Shown in pieces: positions 45,831 through 57,429 of a stretch of 64,000 nt of DNA. The DNA lies in the NCBI GenBank assembly GCA_030142905.1, contig JASJOG010000219.1, positions 374,001 to 438,000 on the forward strand, read 5' to 3'. Positions within the stretch are counted from its first letter, which is position 1. Every line of letters begins with the position of its first letter. The translations under genes and the position numbers were made by a program. The stretch comes from Heliopora coerulea. Its lineage: Eukaryota; Cnidaria; Anthozoa; Scleralcyonacea; Helioporidae. The notes beneath the pieces were generated by a model. That model made no database searches, was not told where the DNA came from, and saw only the letters and a list, made by a program, of their open reading frames with translations.

Positions 45831-47346
45831 ATGATGACTGGTCGAAGTGCTTATACACAAAGCTGCGATAACTATACACCGCATACCAAGATCCATACTT
45901 GGTGTTCCAAGACAGTGGGAATTTTCGACCCTTCTTCTGCAGTCTATCAGTGCCAGCTACAGCAGCTGTTTCCACGTCTGAGCGTGTTTCCTCTACAGAT
46001 TTGTCTTCTGATCTTCCCTCTAATTCCCTATTCTTTGACTTCTCTTCCCCAATGGTTTCATCTTTATCCTGAGTTTAATTTCGTGACTTTACCGGTCGGC
46101 AAAAGTTCAATAATGAACTTTGGCGGCTCAGCTTTTTTCGTTTATACATTGACATAATTCTTACGCACTCCAGTCAGGGATCTTTAGTTCCAAATGCAGC
46201 AATGGTCTGTCGCTTCACTTTGTGTAATATAATATCTTACCGCGTATATTTGTTTCAAACGTTCAAGTTTCACAAGGACGTTTTGACACTTGAACAATTG
46301 TTTGATGATAGTTCCGCCTGTCTGTCCCTTTTTTTGACAGTTGATTGATTAGGCCATATTTGAAGTGTAGAGATTTTCTTGTGAAACGTAGACGTTTCCA
46401 ACGTAAACATACACTGAAAAAATCGAACGCTCAACGGTTGCTTGCAAATAGTAGTAATCGAACATCGGACGTGACAAGTTTGGAAAATGCAATCGCACGC
46501 TTATCTACGTAAGACGATACCTACGTCAACTCTGATTTGATAAAAAGACATAATATTTGTCATTCTTTTACGTGAGTTTACCTAAATTTTGAAATTTACT
46601 TTCTTGAAAGTGAAATAGTCTATGAACTTTCAACAAGCCGTCAAAAACCTTGATATTTTAAAAGTGGGCGTCCTAAGGACACTTAGAAGCCTTCTCGCTG
46701 TAAGCCTGGCTACGAACATTCGTCGTTTTACCAGCTCTCTTCCCAGGTATGGATTGCTATGCAATTACTTTTTTTGAATCGGGTAGTTTCTTTCCGGAAT
46801 CACTGACCTTTTCGATATACATTTCTAAATATTTCTAAATATCTTCGAACAGCCCAGGCGATTGTGCTTGCGTAGTAGCCTCGTTTACTCGTGACGATAG
46901 TAACTCGAGCAATTGACGGATCATTAATCTTAAGTTTTCGCCCCTTCCCGGAAACCTGAAATATATGATTGCCAAGTAAACCTCGTTGGGTGAAGTGGAA
47001 CATGCTTAGTAAAGAAGGAAGCCCAAAATAGCTCCCAATCACCATAAAGCTTTTGAAAAATTTAAAATCATCAAACGGCGTATGTTTTCGGAAGAAATTT
47101 CTTCACAAGTGACAATTAAATAAAAACGATTCCCACACTGGAGGAGAGTAGAGTCTCGTACGTAGGTAAAGCTGTAAATAATTTCTAGAAAATTTGGAGC
47201 ACTCCTGCGGGTGGACGGGTGCGGGTTGGTGACTCTGCAGGGACTCTGCTCCCATGGAGCCTTATTCCTTTGATGGTGGTAAAGGGGGTGCAGAGACGGA
47301 GAATCCATTTTTCTAAAACGTGAATGCGTATGTTTTGAATAGGAAA
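45831..47346. other. Upstream region of the ankyrin-Roco gene
   Basis: No exon recognised. It should contain the promoter, but no TATA box or other element can be named confidently. Frames at 46800-47308 on the minus strand have no recognisable domain. Confidence 0.35.
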
Positions 47347-48119
47347 ATGTCTGTTTCGGCTGCAGCAGAGAAAGGAGATTTGAATGGCGTTAAAGCTGCA
47401 GTTGAGAATGGCGCAGACATTGAAGAGCGTGGAGGATGGATGGAGGGAACTGGTTTATATTATGCTTGCTTTAGAGGAGACGCTGAGATAGTGAAATATT
47501 TATTGGATGAACAAGCCAAGGTTGGGACTGTAGATAAATTTTCACGACAGCCACTACATTGGGCAGCATTCGGAGGTGATTTAGAAATTGTTAAATTATT
47601 ATTACAACACGGAGCGAATATTAATGCACAAGATGAACGTGGATGGACACCACTTCTTCATGCATCTCATGGCCATTCCTCAGTTGTTGATTTACTTATC
47701 GAACGTGGCGCTGATGTTAACTCTAGAAACAAGGCTGGTTGGTTGCCTATTCACCATGCATGTCATTATGGTTGTCTAGATACTGTAAAAGTACTAATCA
47801 GCAAAGGGAGTGACTTCACATCAACAAATAAAAATGGTGATACTCCAATTCATCTTGCATTAAAGAATAGAGAGATCTCAGTTGCTGATTACTTAATCCA
47901 ACGTGCTGCTGAAGTTAATCCTATTAACAATCGTGGTTACGTGCCTGTTCACCATTCCAGCTTATGGGGTCATCTATATCCCCTAAAATTACTAATCAGC
48001 AAAGAGAGCGACTCCACATCTACAAATAGTAATGGTTATACTCCACTTCATCTTGCATCACAGGATGGGAATACCTCAGTTGCTAATATACCTTATGCAG
48101 CGTGGTGTAGAAGCAGCAG
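47347..48119 (+). pseudogene. Ankyrin-repeat exon of Roco gene (exon 1), frameshifted
   Basis: From ATG at 47347 (context AAAATGT) the frame reads MSVSAAAEKGDLNGVK and about eight ankyrin repeats of 33 residues. Clear hallmarks are PLHWAAFGGDLEIVKLLL, NINAQDERGWTPLLHAS and TPIHLALKN. Ankyrin repeats bind partner proteins. In the last repeat, at about 48087-48090, one extra A (GCTAATATACC instead of GCTAATTACC) shifts the frame; reading past it restores YLMQRGVEAA and reaches a CAG|GTACTT donor in phase 1. An upstream in-frame GTG exists but is not a likely start. The next recognisable exon is at 51171. I infer one gene from order, strand and phase. Confidence 0.85.
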
Positions 48120-48294
48120 GTACTTGGTGTTAATTGTAATTTATTCTAGTAGATCTAAGCTTGATTATTTTTCATATTTTCAATTTCAACCATTGTTTAT
48201 CAAGCATTTTGCATTCTAATATGGGATTACTATTCTCAGTTATATAAAATGAATAAATTGAAGTGCTGATGCAGGGGCAGTGTTGAAGTCAAGT

Positions 48295-48365
48295 CCACAA
48301 AATCCGAGTGCACTTTCGTGTCCGAGTCCAGTCAATTAGACTCCGACTCCAAGTCCGAGTATACA
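48295..48365. repeat. Degenerate AGTCCGAGT repeats
   Basis: Several (A)GTCCGAGT/GACTCCGA words in 70 bp. Confidence 0.6.
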
Positions 48366-48549
48366 TCCATATTACGAACTTATACACTTCATGCTTCTGC
48401 AAAATAAACAGCCACGTAATGCTCCGTACGTCGCATAGATAGAGACTAAAATGAGGACATTTACCGACACATTATAATTTTATTTTTATAATTCACAGCA
48501 AAGTTATTGATTTCACGTCAAAAGCACGAGTCAAGAAAAAGCTTCTTCT

Positions 48550-50065
48550 GTGGTGTAGTGAGTCTTAATGGCGCCCTAGGGCAAGCATAACCTGTGGCGC
48601 CCCCTCGCTCACTGCCAACTTGAAAAATTACAAAAATACTTTAATGAAAGGGGATACTTTATTTATGCAATATGTACTTAAAAATCAAACTCTCTGTCTT
48701 TTAAAGTCGCACATTTTTCAAACACCTTCAAAAATTAGGAGTTACAATATTCCTTTCTTGATACTTAACTGAATCAAAGCACCAAGCCGACCTTGTCCGA
48801 TCGATGAGCCGAGGTGAGTCAAAATCCGAATGACCTATCACAAATAGCAATGGACACTGAAATTGTCAACAATATTTGAAGAGCTACTGATAGATTGAGA
48901 TAAACATCTTCCCAATAGGTAATGATGTATTTCAGCAGCTACTTTGGACAGTGGTGGCGCCAGAAAGGACTAAGATGGAGGGACAAAGGTTCTTGACAAG
49001 AGGAGCTACACCAGAGTCATTGGGACTAAACGCCATCGATAATTTAATAATTTGAAGAACGAAATTGAAGAAAAAAGAACAGTCGTCTCAATCAGCCTTG
49101 TATTTGTCAATTATTCATGTATCTGATTACAGGCTCAAAAACTGAAACGTATGGATCTTCTAACAAACGCGTTTTGTTGACTTGCAAGGGGCGGCGCGAG
49201 TACATCCTTCACGCACGGGGATGAGAACTGTAACGAGGGGATAAAACGAACAGGTGCGGGGACACACGCCTTAAAAAATATCATAATTTATTGGGAAATA
49301 ATTCAACAACTGACAAGAAACAGTATATGACGTGTAGAGAAGACTGCCCAAAGCTATAATAAGAGCGTCATTATTCCATCTTTTGGTTAACTCTTAACCG
49401 GCGCCCGAAACACCTTTGATGAGTAAAATCGTGTGGCGTTGACCCGAGTAAAAGGACAGGATTCTTATCCCGCTGCGAAAGAGTGGATCTCTCTTTAACA
49501 CTTTCCCTGGTGCATAAGACATGTATAATTTTTCTCTGGCTAACTCCAGGTAATTTTCCTCGTTAAAGGGAAAGCTCCCGCAGTGAAAAAGTTGATGCTG
49601 AAAATTATGTCAGTCCACGAGATTTATGATCCCGAACAGTCAATAAGAATGTCTTGTGATTTGTAGTGCTTAAGTGAAACTTTGACTAGGTCCTATTATT
49701 TTTACTTCAGTATTATATTTTACTTTAACCTCCAATTTGATTCGATAGTGACATTGAGCCAACGTCGAAACGTCGGTTCTTATATTTGCCAGCCAAATGA
49801 ACTTTTTTTCGTCTTTCACCCTCATAAAACATGGTTTATATTACATAAGTGCCTATATTTATCTATGCGTTCACCTTCGAACATATGCTTCGAGTCTACA
49901 AGTGACCCCACCTTCGAATTCAGAAAATGAAATAACTGTCCTGGGCATTTATCTAGAATTTTTTTTATGACATCACAATTTGGCGCCTTCTAAAATTGGC
50001 ACACCTAGACTTTGGCGCCTGGGGGCAATCGTCCCCCTTTACCACCCTTCCTTACTACGCCACTA
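48550..50065. mobile_element. hAT-like element with TAGTGGCGTAGTA ends
   Basis: The left end GTGGTGTAGTGAGTC and the right end (reversed) TAGTGGCGTAGTAAGG are related inverted termini, each followed inwards by a GGCGCC word. A third copy of the end lies at 50807. No transposase is readable inside, so the boundaries are tentative; the two ends may belong to separate fragments. Confidence 0.4.
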
Positions 50066-51170
50066 TGTTTCTGGCTCCAATCTTAGTACGATGAGAACCA
50101 AACCTCAGTGACAATAAAACCTTCCTAGTGGAAAACTTTATGCTGGCACTGAAAGTGATTAATTGCCAGCTTGCACAGTTCCGGGTATTTTCTCTGACTG
50201 TAGACCTAAACCTGATTGTTGCTGCACGCAAGACGCCAAGTATCTTAAACAATCTTTCTACTCAAAATTGACAGGAAAAAAGAAAAAGCACAAAAATTTA
50301 GCTGGACTCGTACAGGCTGTTCTCACTCTTATTTTGATAACAATCATCAAACGTACGTGCTTCTTATTTTTATGGTTATCGTCAATTTAACTTGTCGTCG
50401 CCACAACTTTCGTAAATTTTGTCTTGATACCATTAATTAGGATACGGAACCAAATGGCAATGTAGCTTTAATGCAGAAGAAATCAAATCACAGTAGAGGA
50501 TTTTATCTGTAATATTCAGAGGGCTTCAGTGAAAATTCTCACTCTTGTTAGTTATAATTCTTTGGTAAATCTGTCATAAATAAATAGATGGATTATTTAA
50601 GAGACGGTGGATCAAAATTTCCCTTAATATAACTGTTTGATGATGTTGCGAATTGAAAATAGTTTGAGATTGATTCGAGCAAATTTATACCGTCTTTATA
50701 TGAAAATAACTATGACATCACAAAATTCTTGGAATTTCTAATTAATTCCTTTTGCTCTGGGGCGCGTAGGCCTTACCCACCCTTCACACCATGTAGTTGC
50801 GCCACTAGAACCAACTGGTTTCGTTTCGAAAGCAGTCGAGATCATTCTTGATTGTTGACCATTCTCCAATTACAGTGAACTAATCAATTTGTCTAAATAG
50901 AACCTACGTTTCCACAGACAGGCTTGCAGTTCGAAGCATCAGACAAAAGCTTGCTTCTGAGTAACGGATGTCTGCTAAGTGAAAGTCATTTATTTATATG
51001 CAGTTGCAGTCAAAAATTGCGATACAACTAGGCAGAGAATATTCAACTTAAATTTTCGCAACTCCGCCCATTTCATTGCACCGTACATTTCACGAGGAAA
51101 ACCAGTTAGGGATCTGGTAGATTTAAATCAGTGATGTCTAACAGATAGACGTACTTTTAAATTTATGCAG

Positions 51171-52752
51171 CAAACTAGAAATGCTCACAAAAACTGTTAA
51201 GGGCCATGAATAACCTGCTGTTAAAGTCTTTGTTCATGATCTGGCGGGGCAAAGCATTTTCTACGACACGCATTTCTGCTTTTTAAAAATGTGTTGTCCA
51301 TACTTATTGGTCCTTGATCTTAATTCTCCCCTCGAAGAACCCGCTCAGCCCCGATTCAAGTTTCAGTCGATTGATGTCGACCGTAATTTGAAAAATCCTC
51401 TGCTTTCAACCAACCTGGATTATTTTTTGTCTTGGTTAACGGTCTTGGCAAGATTAAAAGATTTCGAGACTGGTATATTTACAGGCGAATTCCAAGAATT
51501 AGAACTCCCTCCACTAGTAATTGCTCTAACCCACAGCAATGAATTCAAGGGAGATATTGCCGAGGTTAAGGAGAGAATACAAGATATCTTAACCGAGAAA
51601 GCATTTACGAACGTATTCCCCGACATCTTCGTCATCGACAACACGTTGCCTGATAGAGCTGGCGATGAGATTAGAAGACTTCGTAGAAAGCTTTATAGTT
51701 TGTGTACTACCATACTGAAGAAGCAGCGCCCAATGCCAGTTCGATGGTTGGAGTTCGAGCAAGCACTTAGCCACAAGATAGAATTTGAAGGTTTGAAGTA
51801 CATTCCTGTCGAAGATACCCGACAGCAGCCCAATCCTGCAAGGTGAAAGACGTGGATGCCTCCATCACATTCCTGCATCACCAAGGTGTCATTGTCCACC
51901 ATCCTGAATCTCCAGTCATTGTACTTAACCCACCTTGGCTGATGAATCTTTTCACGGCAGTCATCACTGTTCCACAAGAGAAGAACCCAAGAGATGCCTT
52001 ATTCTATAAGCTGTTGAAAAAGGGTATTTTAATGCAAGAGTACCTTCGGAAAAGAGTTGACGGAGAACTTCTGGAGGATTTGATGAAACAGTTCAGTTTG
52101 ATTTGCTCATGGAACCATGAGGGAAAGGCAGCCTTTATTGCTCCTTCCGTGGCTCCCCTTATGGAAGAAGGAGTAGGCGTACAAGAAAAGTTGTCAAACA
52201 GCACCGTTTCCTCAGTTTTCATCGGATTTAGCTGCTTGCACGTCCCACTCGGAGTTTATACGAGATTTCAGACAAACGTTCTCAACATGTGTAGAGAGTA
52301 CTTGTTAAGCTGTACGTCTCGACTTTACTGCAACTACACCCTCCTTTCATATAGTCGCAACGATGGCCGATTAAATGTTTATCTTGTGAAAATTCCTGGA
52401 ATGATCAAAGTAGGTGTTGTTCCACAATCTACGTGTAATCCGCGACCTCTCAGCACGTTTGTCAGTTATCTGAAGAATGTCTTGAAGGACTGCATGCAGA
52501 AAATTAAAGCGGAGGGGCCGGTGATTTACAATAACATTACTGCTACGCTTAATTTGAAGTGCTCTGTTTGCTACGGAGAAAGAGAGGTTTGCATTCGCCA
52601 TGGTAAATTTAAGTGTGGTCGCGATGAATGTGGTCGTTTCTGGTCGCTAGACGAACTTCAGAGTTGTGCTCAAGATCTTGTTTGTGACTACGGCACTACT
52701 GTAGCAACCAAAATATTTTCCCTCGAAAGAGTTAATGCCTGGCTAAATACAG
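51171..52752 (+). pseudogene. Roc-COR exon of Roco protein, with stop and frameshift
   Basis: The first part reads MLTKTVKGHE, then TAA (51211), then PAVKVFVHDLAGQSIFYD, whose DLAGQ is the G3 motif of a Roc GTPase. Next come YLLVLDLN and ALTHSNEFKGD (a G4-like TH-N motif). The frame shifts at about 51821-51832, where a base is missing. The COR domain follows in the new frame: ITFLHHQGVIVHH, IVLNPPWLMNLFTAVITV (the COR signature) and a Cys-rich segment near 52560-52640 (CSVCYGEREVC, CGRDECGRFW). The exon ends at a phase-1 donor (52753). Roc-COR acts as a GTP switch and dimeriser in LRRK, DAPK1 and MASL1. The P-loop side is absent, so two lesions plus a missing G1 argue for a pseudogene. Confidence 0.85.
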
Positions 52753-53049
52753 GTAAAGTTAGTCCTTTCTTCTTTTTGTTTTTAATTTTTTTTTTTTATT
52801 TTTAAAGGGGAACTCCAGCCAAAATGCAAGTTGAGTTCATATGGAAGAGAATAGCTAGTTTAGTTTGGTCTTGAAGTATTTTTGCATAGTTTTGCTTAGT
52901 TAAGGAGAAAATGGTTCTCAAAGATGCGAAAATTAGCGAACGTCGACGCCATGTTTATTCTTTCTCTCGTAGACTCGGATTTCAGCGGCTATGCCAATTT
53001 TGACGTCACTGGGTGCTTCTTCTCAAGCCGCGAGTAATAGTTGCGCTAT

Positions 53050-53465
53050 TATTGTCGGGTATCATGATGAATATTCCCCATGATTACTCATCTGATGACG
53101 ATTCTTCAAGTTCCAGTTCTTCTACCGCCTCAAAGGTGGTAGTGGAAGAGGTATTAGGACAAAATTTTCAGCTGCAGGAAATCGAAAGATACTAGTTTCA
53201 ACCAAGGTTTCAGTCGAGCAATGATGAATCTGGCGACTCGTCTGAAGAAGAACGAAATAATGTATCCTTCTTGGCTGGCCGATTAGGCAATTTAGACGGG
53301 TAAGATGTCCAACGTGTTGAATTTGTAAATGACAAAGTATTGAAACATTTTTAGGCGAGAAGTTTTGTTATGCTTAATTTCTGGCATCAATATGTTTGTC
53401 CATTGTAGGTGGTCATTGCCAAATAATGGATGGGGAGCAAGAGTGCCTTTGTTGTCAGGAGACTC
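53050..53465 (+). pseudogene. Acidic Ser-rich protein with P2X7-tail-like Cys motif, broken
   Basis: Within the Kolobok, the plus strand reads NIPHDYSSDDDSSSSSSST, a stop at about 53191, an acidic SGDSSEEERN block, and after a possible 110-bp intron (GTAAG...TTGTAG) the motif GHCQIMDGEQECLCCQE. The CGxC...CC pattern resembles the cytoplasmic tail domain of P2X7 that is also common in cnidarian transposon proteins. It contains stops and shifts, so it is not expressed as a full protein. The assignment is tentative. Confidence 0.45.
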
Positions 53466-53702
53466 AACTGTGTTTAATTCTGCGTCGCCATGCTCCTAAA
53501 TGTTCTAATTGTAGGGGTAATCACTGCTGATTGTCCTATTACATCATTGCCATTCATTTGTAAAGACAGATTCCAGACGGATTGCTGCACCTCCATGTTG
53601 CTGTTTTTGTCAACAACATCATCTATTACTATCGGAGACGACTTTTCAATTTCAACCCAAATATTGTCGTACAAATAATTTTTAGTTTCCTCTTCAACCA
53701 CC

Positions 53703-54128
53703 TTAATAAGGACAAATAGAATTAGACTTATTACTGATTACCAATGTCTTGCGGTGTTTGAAATAATCCAAAGCAATGGTTGCTTGACCATTGTTTACCT
53801 TTGCTCTTACTTCAATTTGCCTTCGGCTTGACTGGCGACAAGTTTCCTCGTTTCTTGTCGTTGGAAATGAAAACAACGTTGGCACTGCTGTGCGCTTCAG
53901 CTTTTTAGAGGTTTTGTGACCGCAAATTTCAGTTGCTGGATAAAAGCAATCCTCCGTAACGTGCTCGGTACAAACGAACGAATTACTTGGTTTGCGTGGG
54001 TTCTCGCGGTTGATATTTCGCAACCAAACACTTTTTAGCGGGCCATTTGGAAGCCTATGATAGGTTATTCCCTTACCCTTTGTTTTGCGCCATCCATTGG
54101 TACACATCAGAACCATACAATGAGGCAT
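53703..54128 (-). CDS. THAP zinc-finger protein of Kolobok element
   Basis: The frame starts MPHCMVLMCTNGW at 54128 and shows the full C2CH pattern: Cys-4, Cys-9, then KGKGITYHRLP, a conserved Trp, FVCTEHVTEDCF with the Cys and His ligands, and the closing AVPTLF box (about residues 80-86). THAP domains bind DNA and in Kolobok, P-element and related transposases recognise the element ends. The frame is 141 residues, stops soon after a basic region, and lacks the catalytic domain. It is either an N-terminal exon or a truncated copy that could still bind the ends. Confidence 0.85.
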   Translation of the reverse strand: MPHCMVLMCTNGWRKTKGKGITYHRLPNGPLKSVWLRNINRENPRKPSNSFVCTEHVTEDCFYPATEICGHKTSKKLKRTAVPTLFSFPTTRNEETCRQSSRRQIEVRAKVNNGQATIALDYFKHRKTLVISNKSNSICPY

Positions 54129-54943
54129 TTTACACAGTTATAGCAAATCTAATAAAATATTCACATTCAACAATAAAGTTTTAATTTCGTGCTATTTGGC
54201 GAGTAGCACTCAGTGACGTCAAAATGGGCATAGCCGCTGAAATCCGCGTCTGGCGTCGACATTTGCTAACTTTCATATCTTTGCGGGCAAACATACTTCA
54301 GGACCCAACTAAACTAGGTATGCTTTTTCATATGATCTCAACTTGTATTTTGGTTGGAGTGCCCCTTTAAGGAAATCTAAATTATTAATATAAGCCAGCC
54401 TCAGAATGTCAAAAATATGTACAAAATATAAAATGTGTCCAAAAAATTGATACTTAGTTCATGAAATATGCTAGAGATTTTTGCTATTTTTGCTATGAAA
54501 TTTCATGTGGCATTGGACCTGAATTTGATAACCTCACTAGATCGTTCGCATTGATCTGCAACAAAGGAAAAACAAACTTTCTCTTTTTTTGCGAAACAGT
54601 GGTTGCAACTGTGTGACATCACTAAATCCTGATTGGCAGTGCCCGCGAAATTCAAAGCTAAAAATGATTTCTGTCTGTAATTTTCTCATCTGATTTTATC
54701 GTATATATTTTCAGTACTTAAATGATAATTTACTTTTTCGGTCGGCCTCTTTCAATTCTTGAGAGAGGTTTTTGTTGAAATTTTGTTTTCAATTATTAAG
54801 ACTATCCTTTTATTTCGGTTTATTATTCCTAATGTTCCACCCTCGAAGTTCCTTTCTTTCGTGTTGTCACTCAATAGCATAGGCTGTTAGAAAACGTATA
54901 CCGAGAAGTAATTAAAATAAAACTCTGAAATTTTGTTTTTCAG

Positions 54944-54993
54944 AACTTGCATTTGCTGAGATAAATGGGTCGCATTTGTTTGTGGTCGAGTGA
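54944..54993 (+). other. Candidate alternative terminal exon of Roco gene
   Basis: A strong acceptor (TTTTGTTTTTCAG) in the phase left by the COR exon opens a frame LAFAEINGSHLFVVE followed by TGA. If used it would give a product ending after COR without the death domain. No supporting family knowledge, and a poly(A) signal is not evident. Confidence 0.25.
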
Positions 54994-56887
54994 TACGAAT
55001 GAATTTCTTAATCAAGGAAAAATGCAGTTTAAATTTAGATTTTATACTTTAATCTGAAGGAGCTGGTAAAGAGATAGTTTGAAGACGTTCGTTTCAAGAT
55101 ATGGCTTAAGTGATGAATATTCAGCAAGGTAAACTACATTTTGCTTTTGGTCACTCTATTGGATGAAATTAATTCGTCTTGCAACACGGCGACCAAAAAC
55201 AATGTATACTTTTATCCTGCTAAAGATTCATTATTCCTTCGAAACTTTGGAGTAAACAAAATTAAAACTCACTCTCTCATTGGTTTCTCCTCGGATGAAT
55301 GTAGCAGTTGCTCTATGCAAAGATACTATTCACATGGATAAAAGGTCACGTGACCAGCTAACATAAACCTATTTCTCGATGTAAATGCAAGTTTTAAGGA
55401 CCCTGACCCCAGGCATTTACTTAAAATGTTACCTTAATGCGTTATTTTAGGTAATAATTTCATGCCTGATGTTTTGCAAGGATTGAGATCTCGAGACTTA
55501 GAGCAAGTGTGCTGTTGTCCAAAAGACATATTGTGAGGAAAACTGGCTCTAGCAAATAATCCAGAGTGGAAGTAAAAATTACGCAACCTATAGGAAAATC
55601 TCTGTTGACCACTTCCGCATTTGCCATAATAGTACTCGCTCGAGAGGGACATGTTTTCATATAAAGAATCGACATGAAACTTCGTTATACACCGGTGAAC
55701 TGGACATCTTTTGTCTTTGTGCGAGAAATTCCCTTAGACGAACTGTACCATATGAGATGCAAAAGTGAGTAATAGTTAAGTTCTGCGCCCGCAATAATGC
55801 TTTTGTTTGCCGATTAAGTTATTTTTCTCATAATTTTCGCTGGTTTAATTAACCGTTTTCTCGCGCGTTTCTTCGGCAACCTATTGTGGATGGAAATTCA
55901 ACCTAATCTACCATGGACAATCTTCATAATATTTTGCTCTAAAGGAAAATATTAGCGTTGAAGTAAAACAATTAAAGTGATCAAAATTTGGCATATGAAG
56001 GAAAATATTTCACTATAGATATTTTAAAATTTTTGTAACACTAAGATTTAACCCTGTTGAATTGATTTCAGTTTTATGCATGTAGTAAGCATATTTGAAA
56101 CTGTCTTCTTGTTACCATAACCCCGCAGAGTTGATTTAAAACACTTAACAACATGTGAAGATTATTTTTAAACCCGAAAAATTCAGTTAGTTGTGTTAAC
56201 CCTCGTTAATACAGCATTTGTATCAACAGTATCTGATGATGCAAAAATGAAGTTAGCCTTCTTAAATAAGATTAGGGATGTTATTGATGTTGTGCCACCA
56301 AATATATTCCACATGTATTCCATTAGTAAACACGACTATATTTGAGCGATATGCCGTACTGATAAAATTACGCGTTTAGCTAACTACGAAAGAACATTTA
56401 ATGTCACCAGTAGGGAATTCCTTGTATCTACTTAATGCAATGGCAGATTTAGAATTTTTATCATCTTTGTCCAACTTTTGAATTTTCATTCCAGGGGATT
56501 AGTACAAAACACACGCTATATTTCTCATATTGTAATTACATAAATTTTGCAATAAAGAATAATTTTAATTTGAATTACGGAGTTAAATATGAATCGGACT
56601 CGACCAATCAAAAGCGAGTAAACGTAAACATAAATCAGAACATTCTACACACGCGACAGGCTGAACTAAGAGAACTAGCGGAGGAACCGCAGTCAACTTT
56701 TGATTTGGTTTTTTGTTAACCATTTTGTGACATTACACTTTCCTGAAAGACGGACTATATTTCGCCAGTCTTCAATACATTTATAATGATTCAAATAATT
56801 TCAGTTAAGATTGCGATTCCACAGCATTTTACGCCGGTATTGTGAGAACGCAAAGCCCATTCAATTCGATTTTGTTACGGTTCCATT

Positions 56888-57154
56888 TTGTACAGTATCG
56901 GGAGAATGAACTGTAGACTTAGCAGTTTGGGAAAAAAAGAAGAGAAAAGAAGATGGTACATGAATGCAATCCGTGTAACAATACTACGTCACTTCAGTGT
57001 CCATGAAGTTAATGGATTCAGTAGTGACGCAGACTACAAGAGCATGTTTTATATACCTTGTCGGTACATCTTCGATGATGTGCTCGCCCAACTGCACGGA
57101 CGTAGGTACGCAACTTTCCCGTACCATCGCTCCCTACGAACAACAGTATCTTAA
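56888..57154 (+). other. Unassigned open frame
   Basis: An 88-codon frame with an acceptor-like site (TTTTGTACAG) at its start and a GTACGC donor-like site at about 57103. It is basic at first and then rich in aromatic residues (YKSMFYIPCRYIFDDVLAQL). Its phase does not fit the flanking Roco exons and I do not recognise it. Confidence 0.25.
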
Positions 57155-57225
57155 TATTTAACCACTAAAAGTTGATTCAATTCAGTGAAGATTTTTATTA
57201 TTCAAAATCACTGATTATTGTCAAG

Positions 57226-57294
57226 AGAGACAAGTTTCAGATGAGGCAACTTATGAACGTGGTGAGCCGAGCACGAGTGGCGCATTAGTTAGAG
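57226..57294 (+). CDS. Candidate linker exon between COR and death domain
   Basis: A 69-bp segment between 'TTGTCAAG' and a strong GTACGT donor, phase 2 in and phase 1 out, matches the phases of the COR exon end and the death-domain exon start. It reads QVSDEATYERGEPSTSGALV, a plausible flexible linker. It is not essential for the frame because COR and death-domain exons could also join directly. No homology is known to me. Confidence 0.4.
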
Positions 57295-57429
57295 GTACGT
57301 TTGTCAATTGTTGTAAAAATGAATCTTGTCTTGAGAAACAAATAATAAAGAGACAACTGTCAAAGCACTAACCACAACAATTTTGCAATGTACGTAGCTG
57401 TCAATTTACTTAAGTAATAAAGTAATAAC

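Larger units (their letters stand above)
48120..51170 (+). other. Presumed intron between ankyrin and Roc exons
   Basis: I find no GxxxxGK(S/T) P-loop in any frame, so the start of the Roc domain is missing or unrecognisable. The stretch holds AGTCCGAGT-like repeats (48295-48365), hAT-like ends (48550, 50065, 50807) and a minisatellite fragment (49420-49455). Confidence 0.45.
52806..54366. mobile_element. Kolobok-type DNA transposon, 1561 bp
   Basis: Exact TTAA duplications (52802-52805 and 54367-54370) flank inverted ends AGGGGAACTCCAGCC and AGGGGCACTCCAACC; homology between the ends extends inwards for about 170-215 bp. TTAA targets, AGGG ends and a THAP-domain protein together are diagnostic of the Kolobok superfamily. 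It carries a THAP frame on the minus strand and a broken acidic frame on the plus strand, but no complete transposase catalytic core. It interrupts the intron after the COR exon, 50 bp past the donor. Confidence 0.8.
52753..57225 (+). other. COR-to-linker interval
   Basis: Mostly filled by a Kolobok element (52806-54366). A possible alternative terminal exon is at 54944 and an unassigned open frame at 56888. The remainder is AT-rich with nothing recognised. Confidence 0.4.

Noticed and set aside
49745..49785. Hammerhead-like 'GAGCCAACGTCGAAACGTCGG'
   Set aside because: It has GAAACGTC but no CTGANGA box in the required position.
50163..50390. Missing Roc P-loop in 'LTGKKKKHKN'
   Set aside because: It lacks the GxxxxGK(S/T) pattern and the surrounding residues do not resemble a GTPase start.
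53703..54128. THAP protein as a host gene
   Set aside because: It lies wholly inside TTAA-flanked inverted repeats, so it belongs to the transposon.
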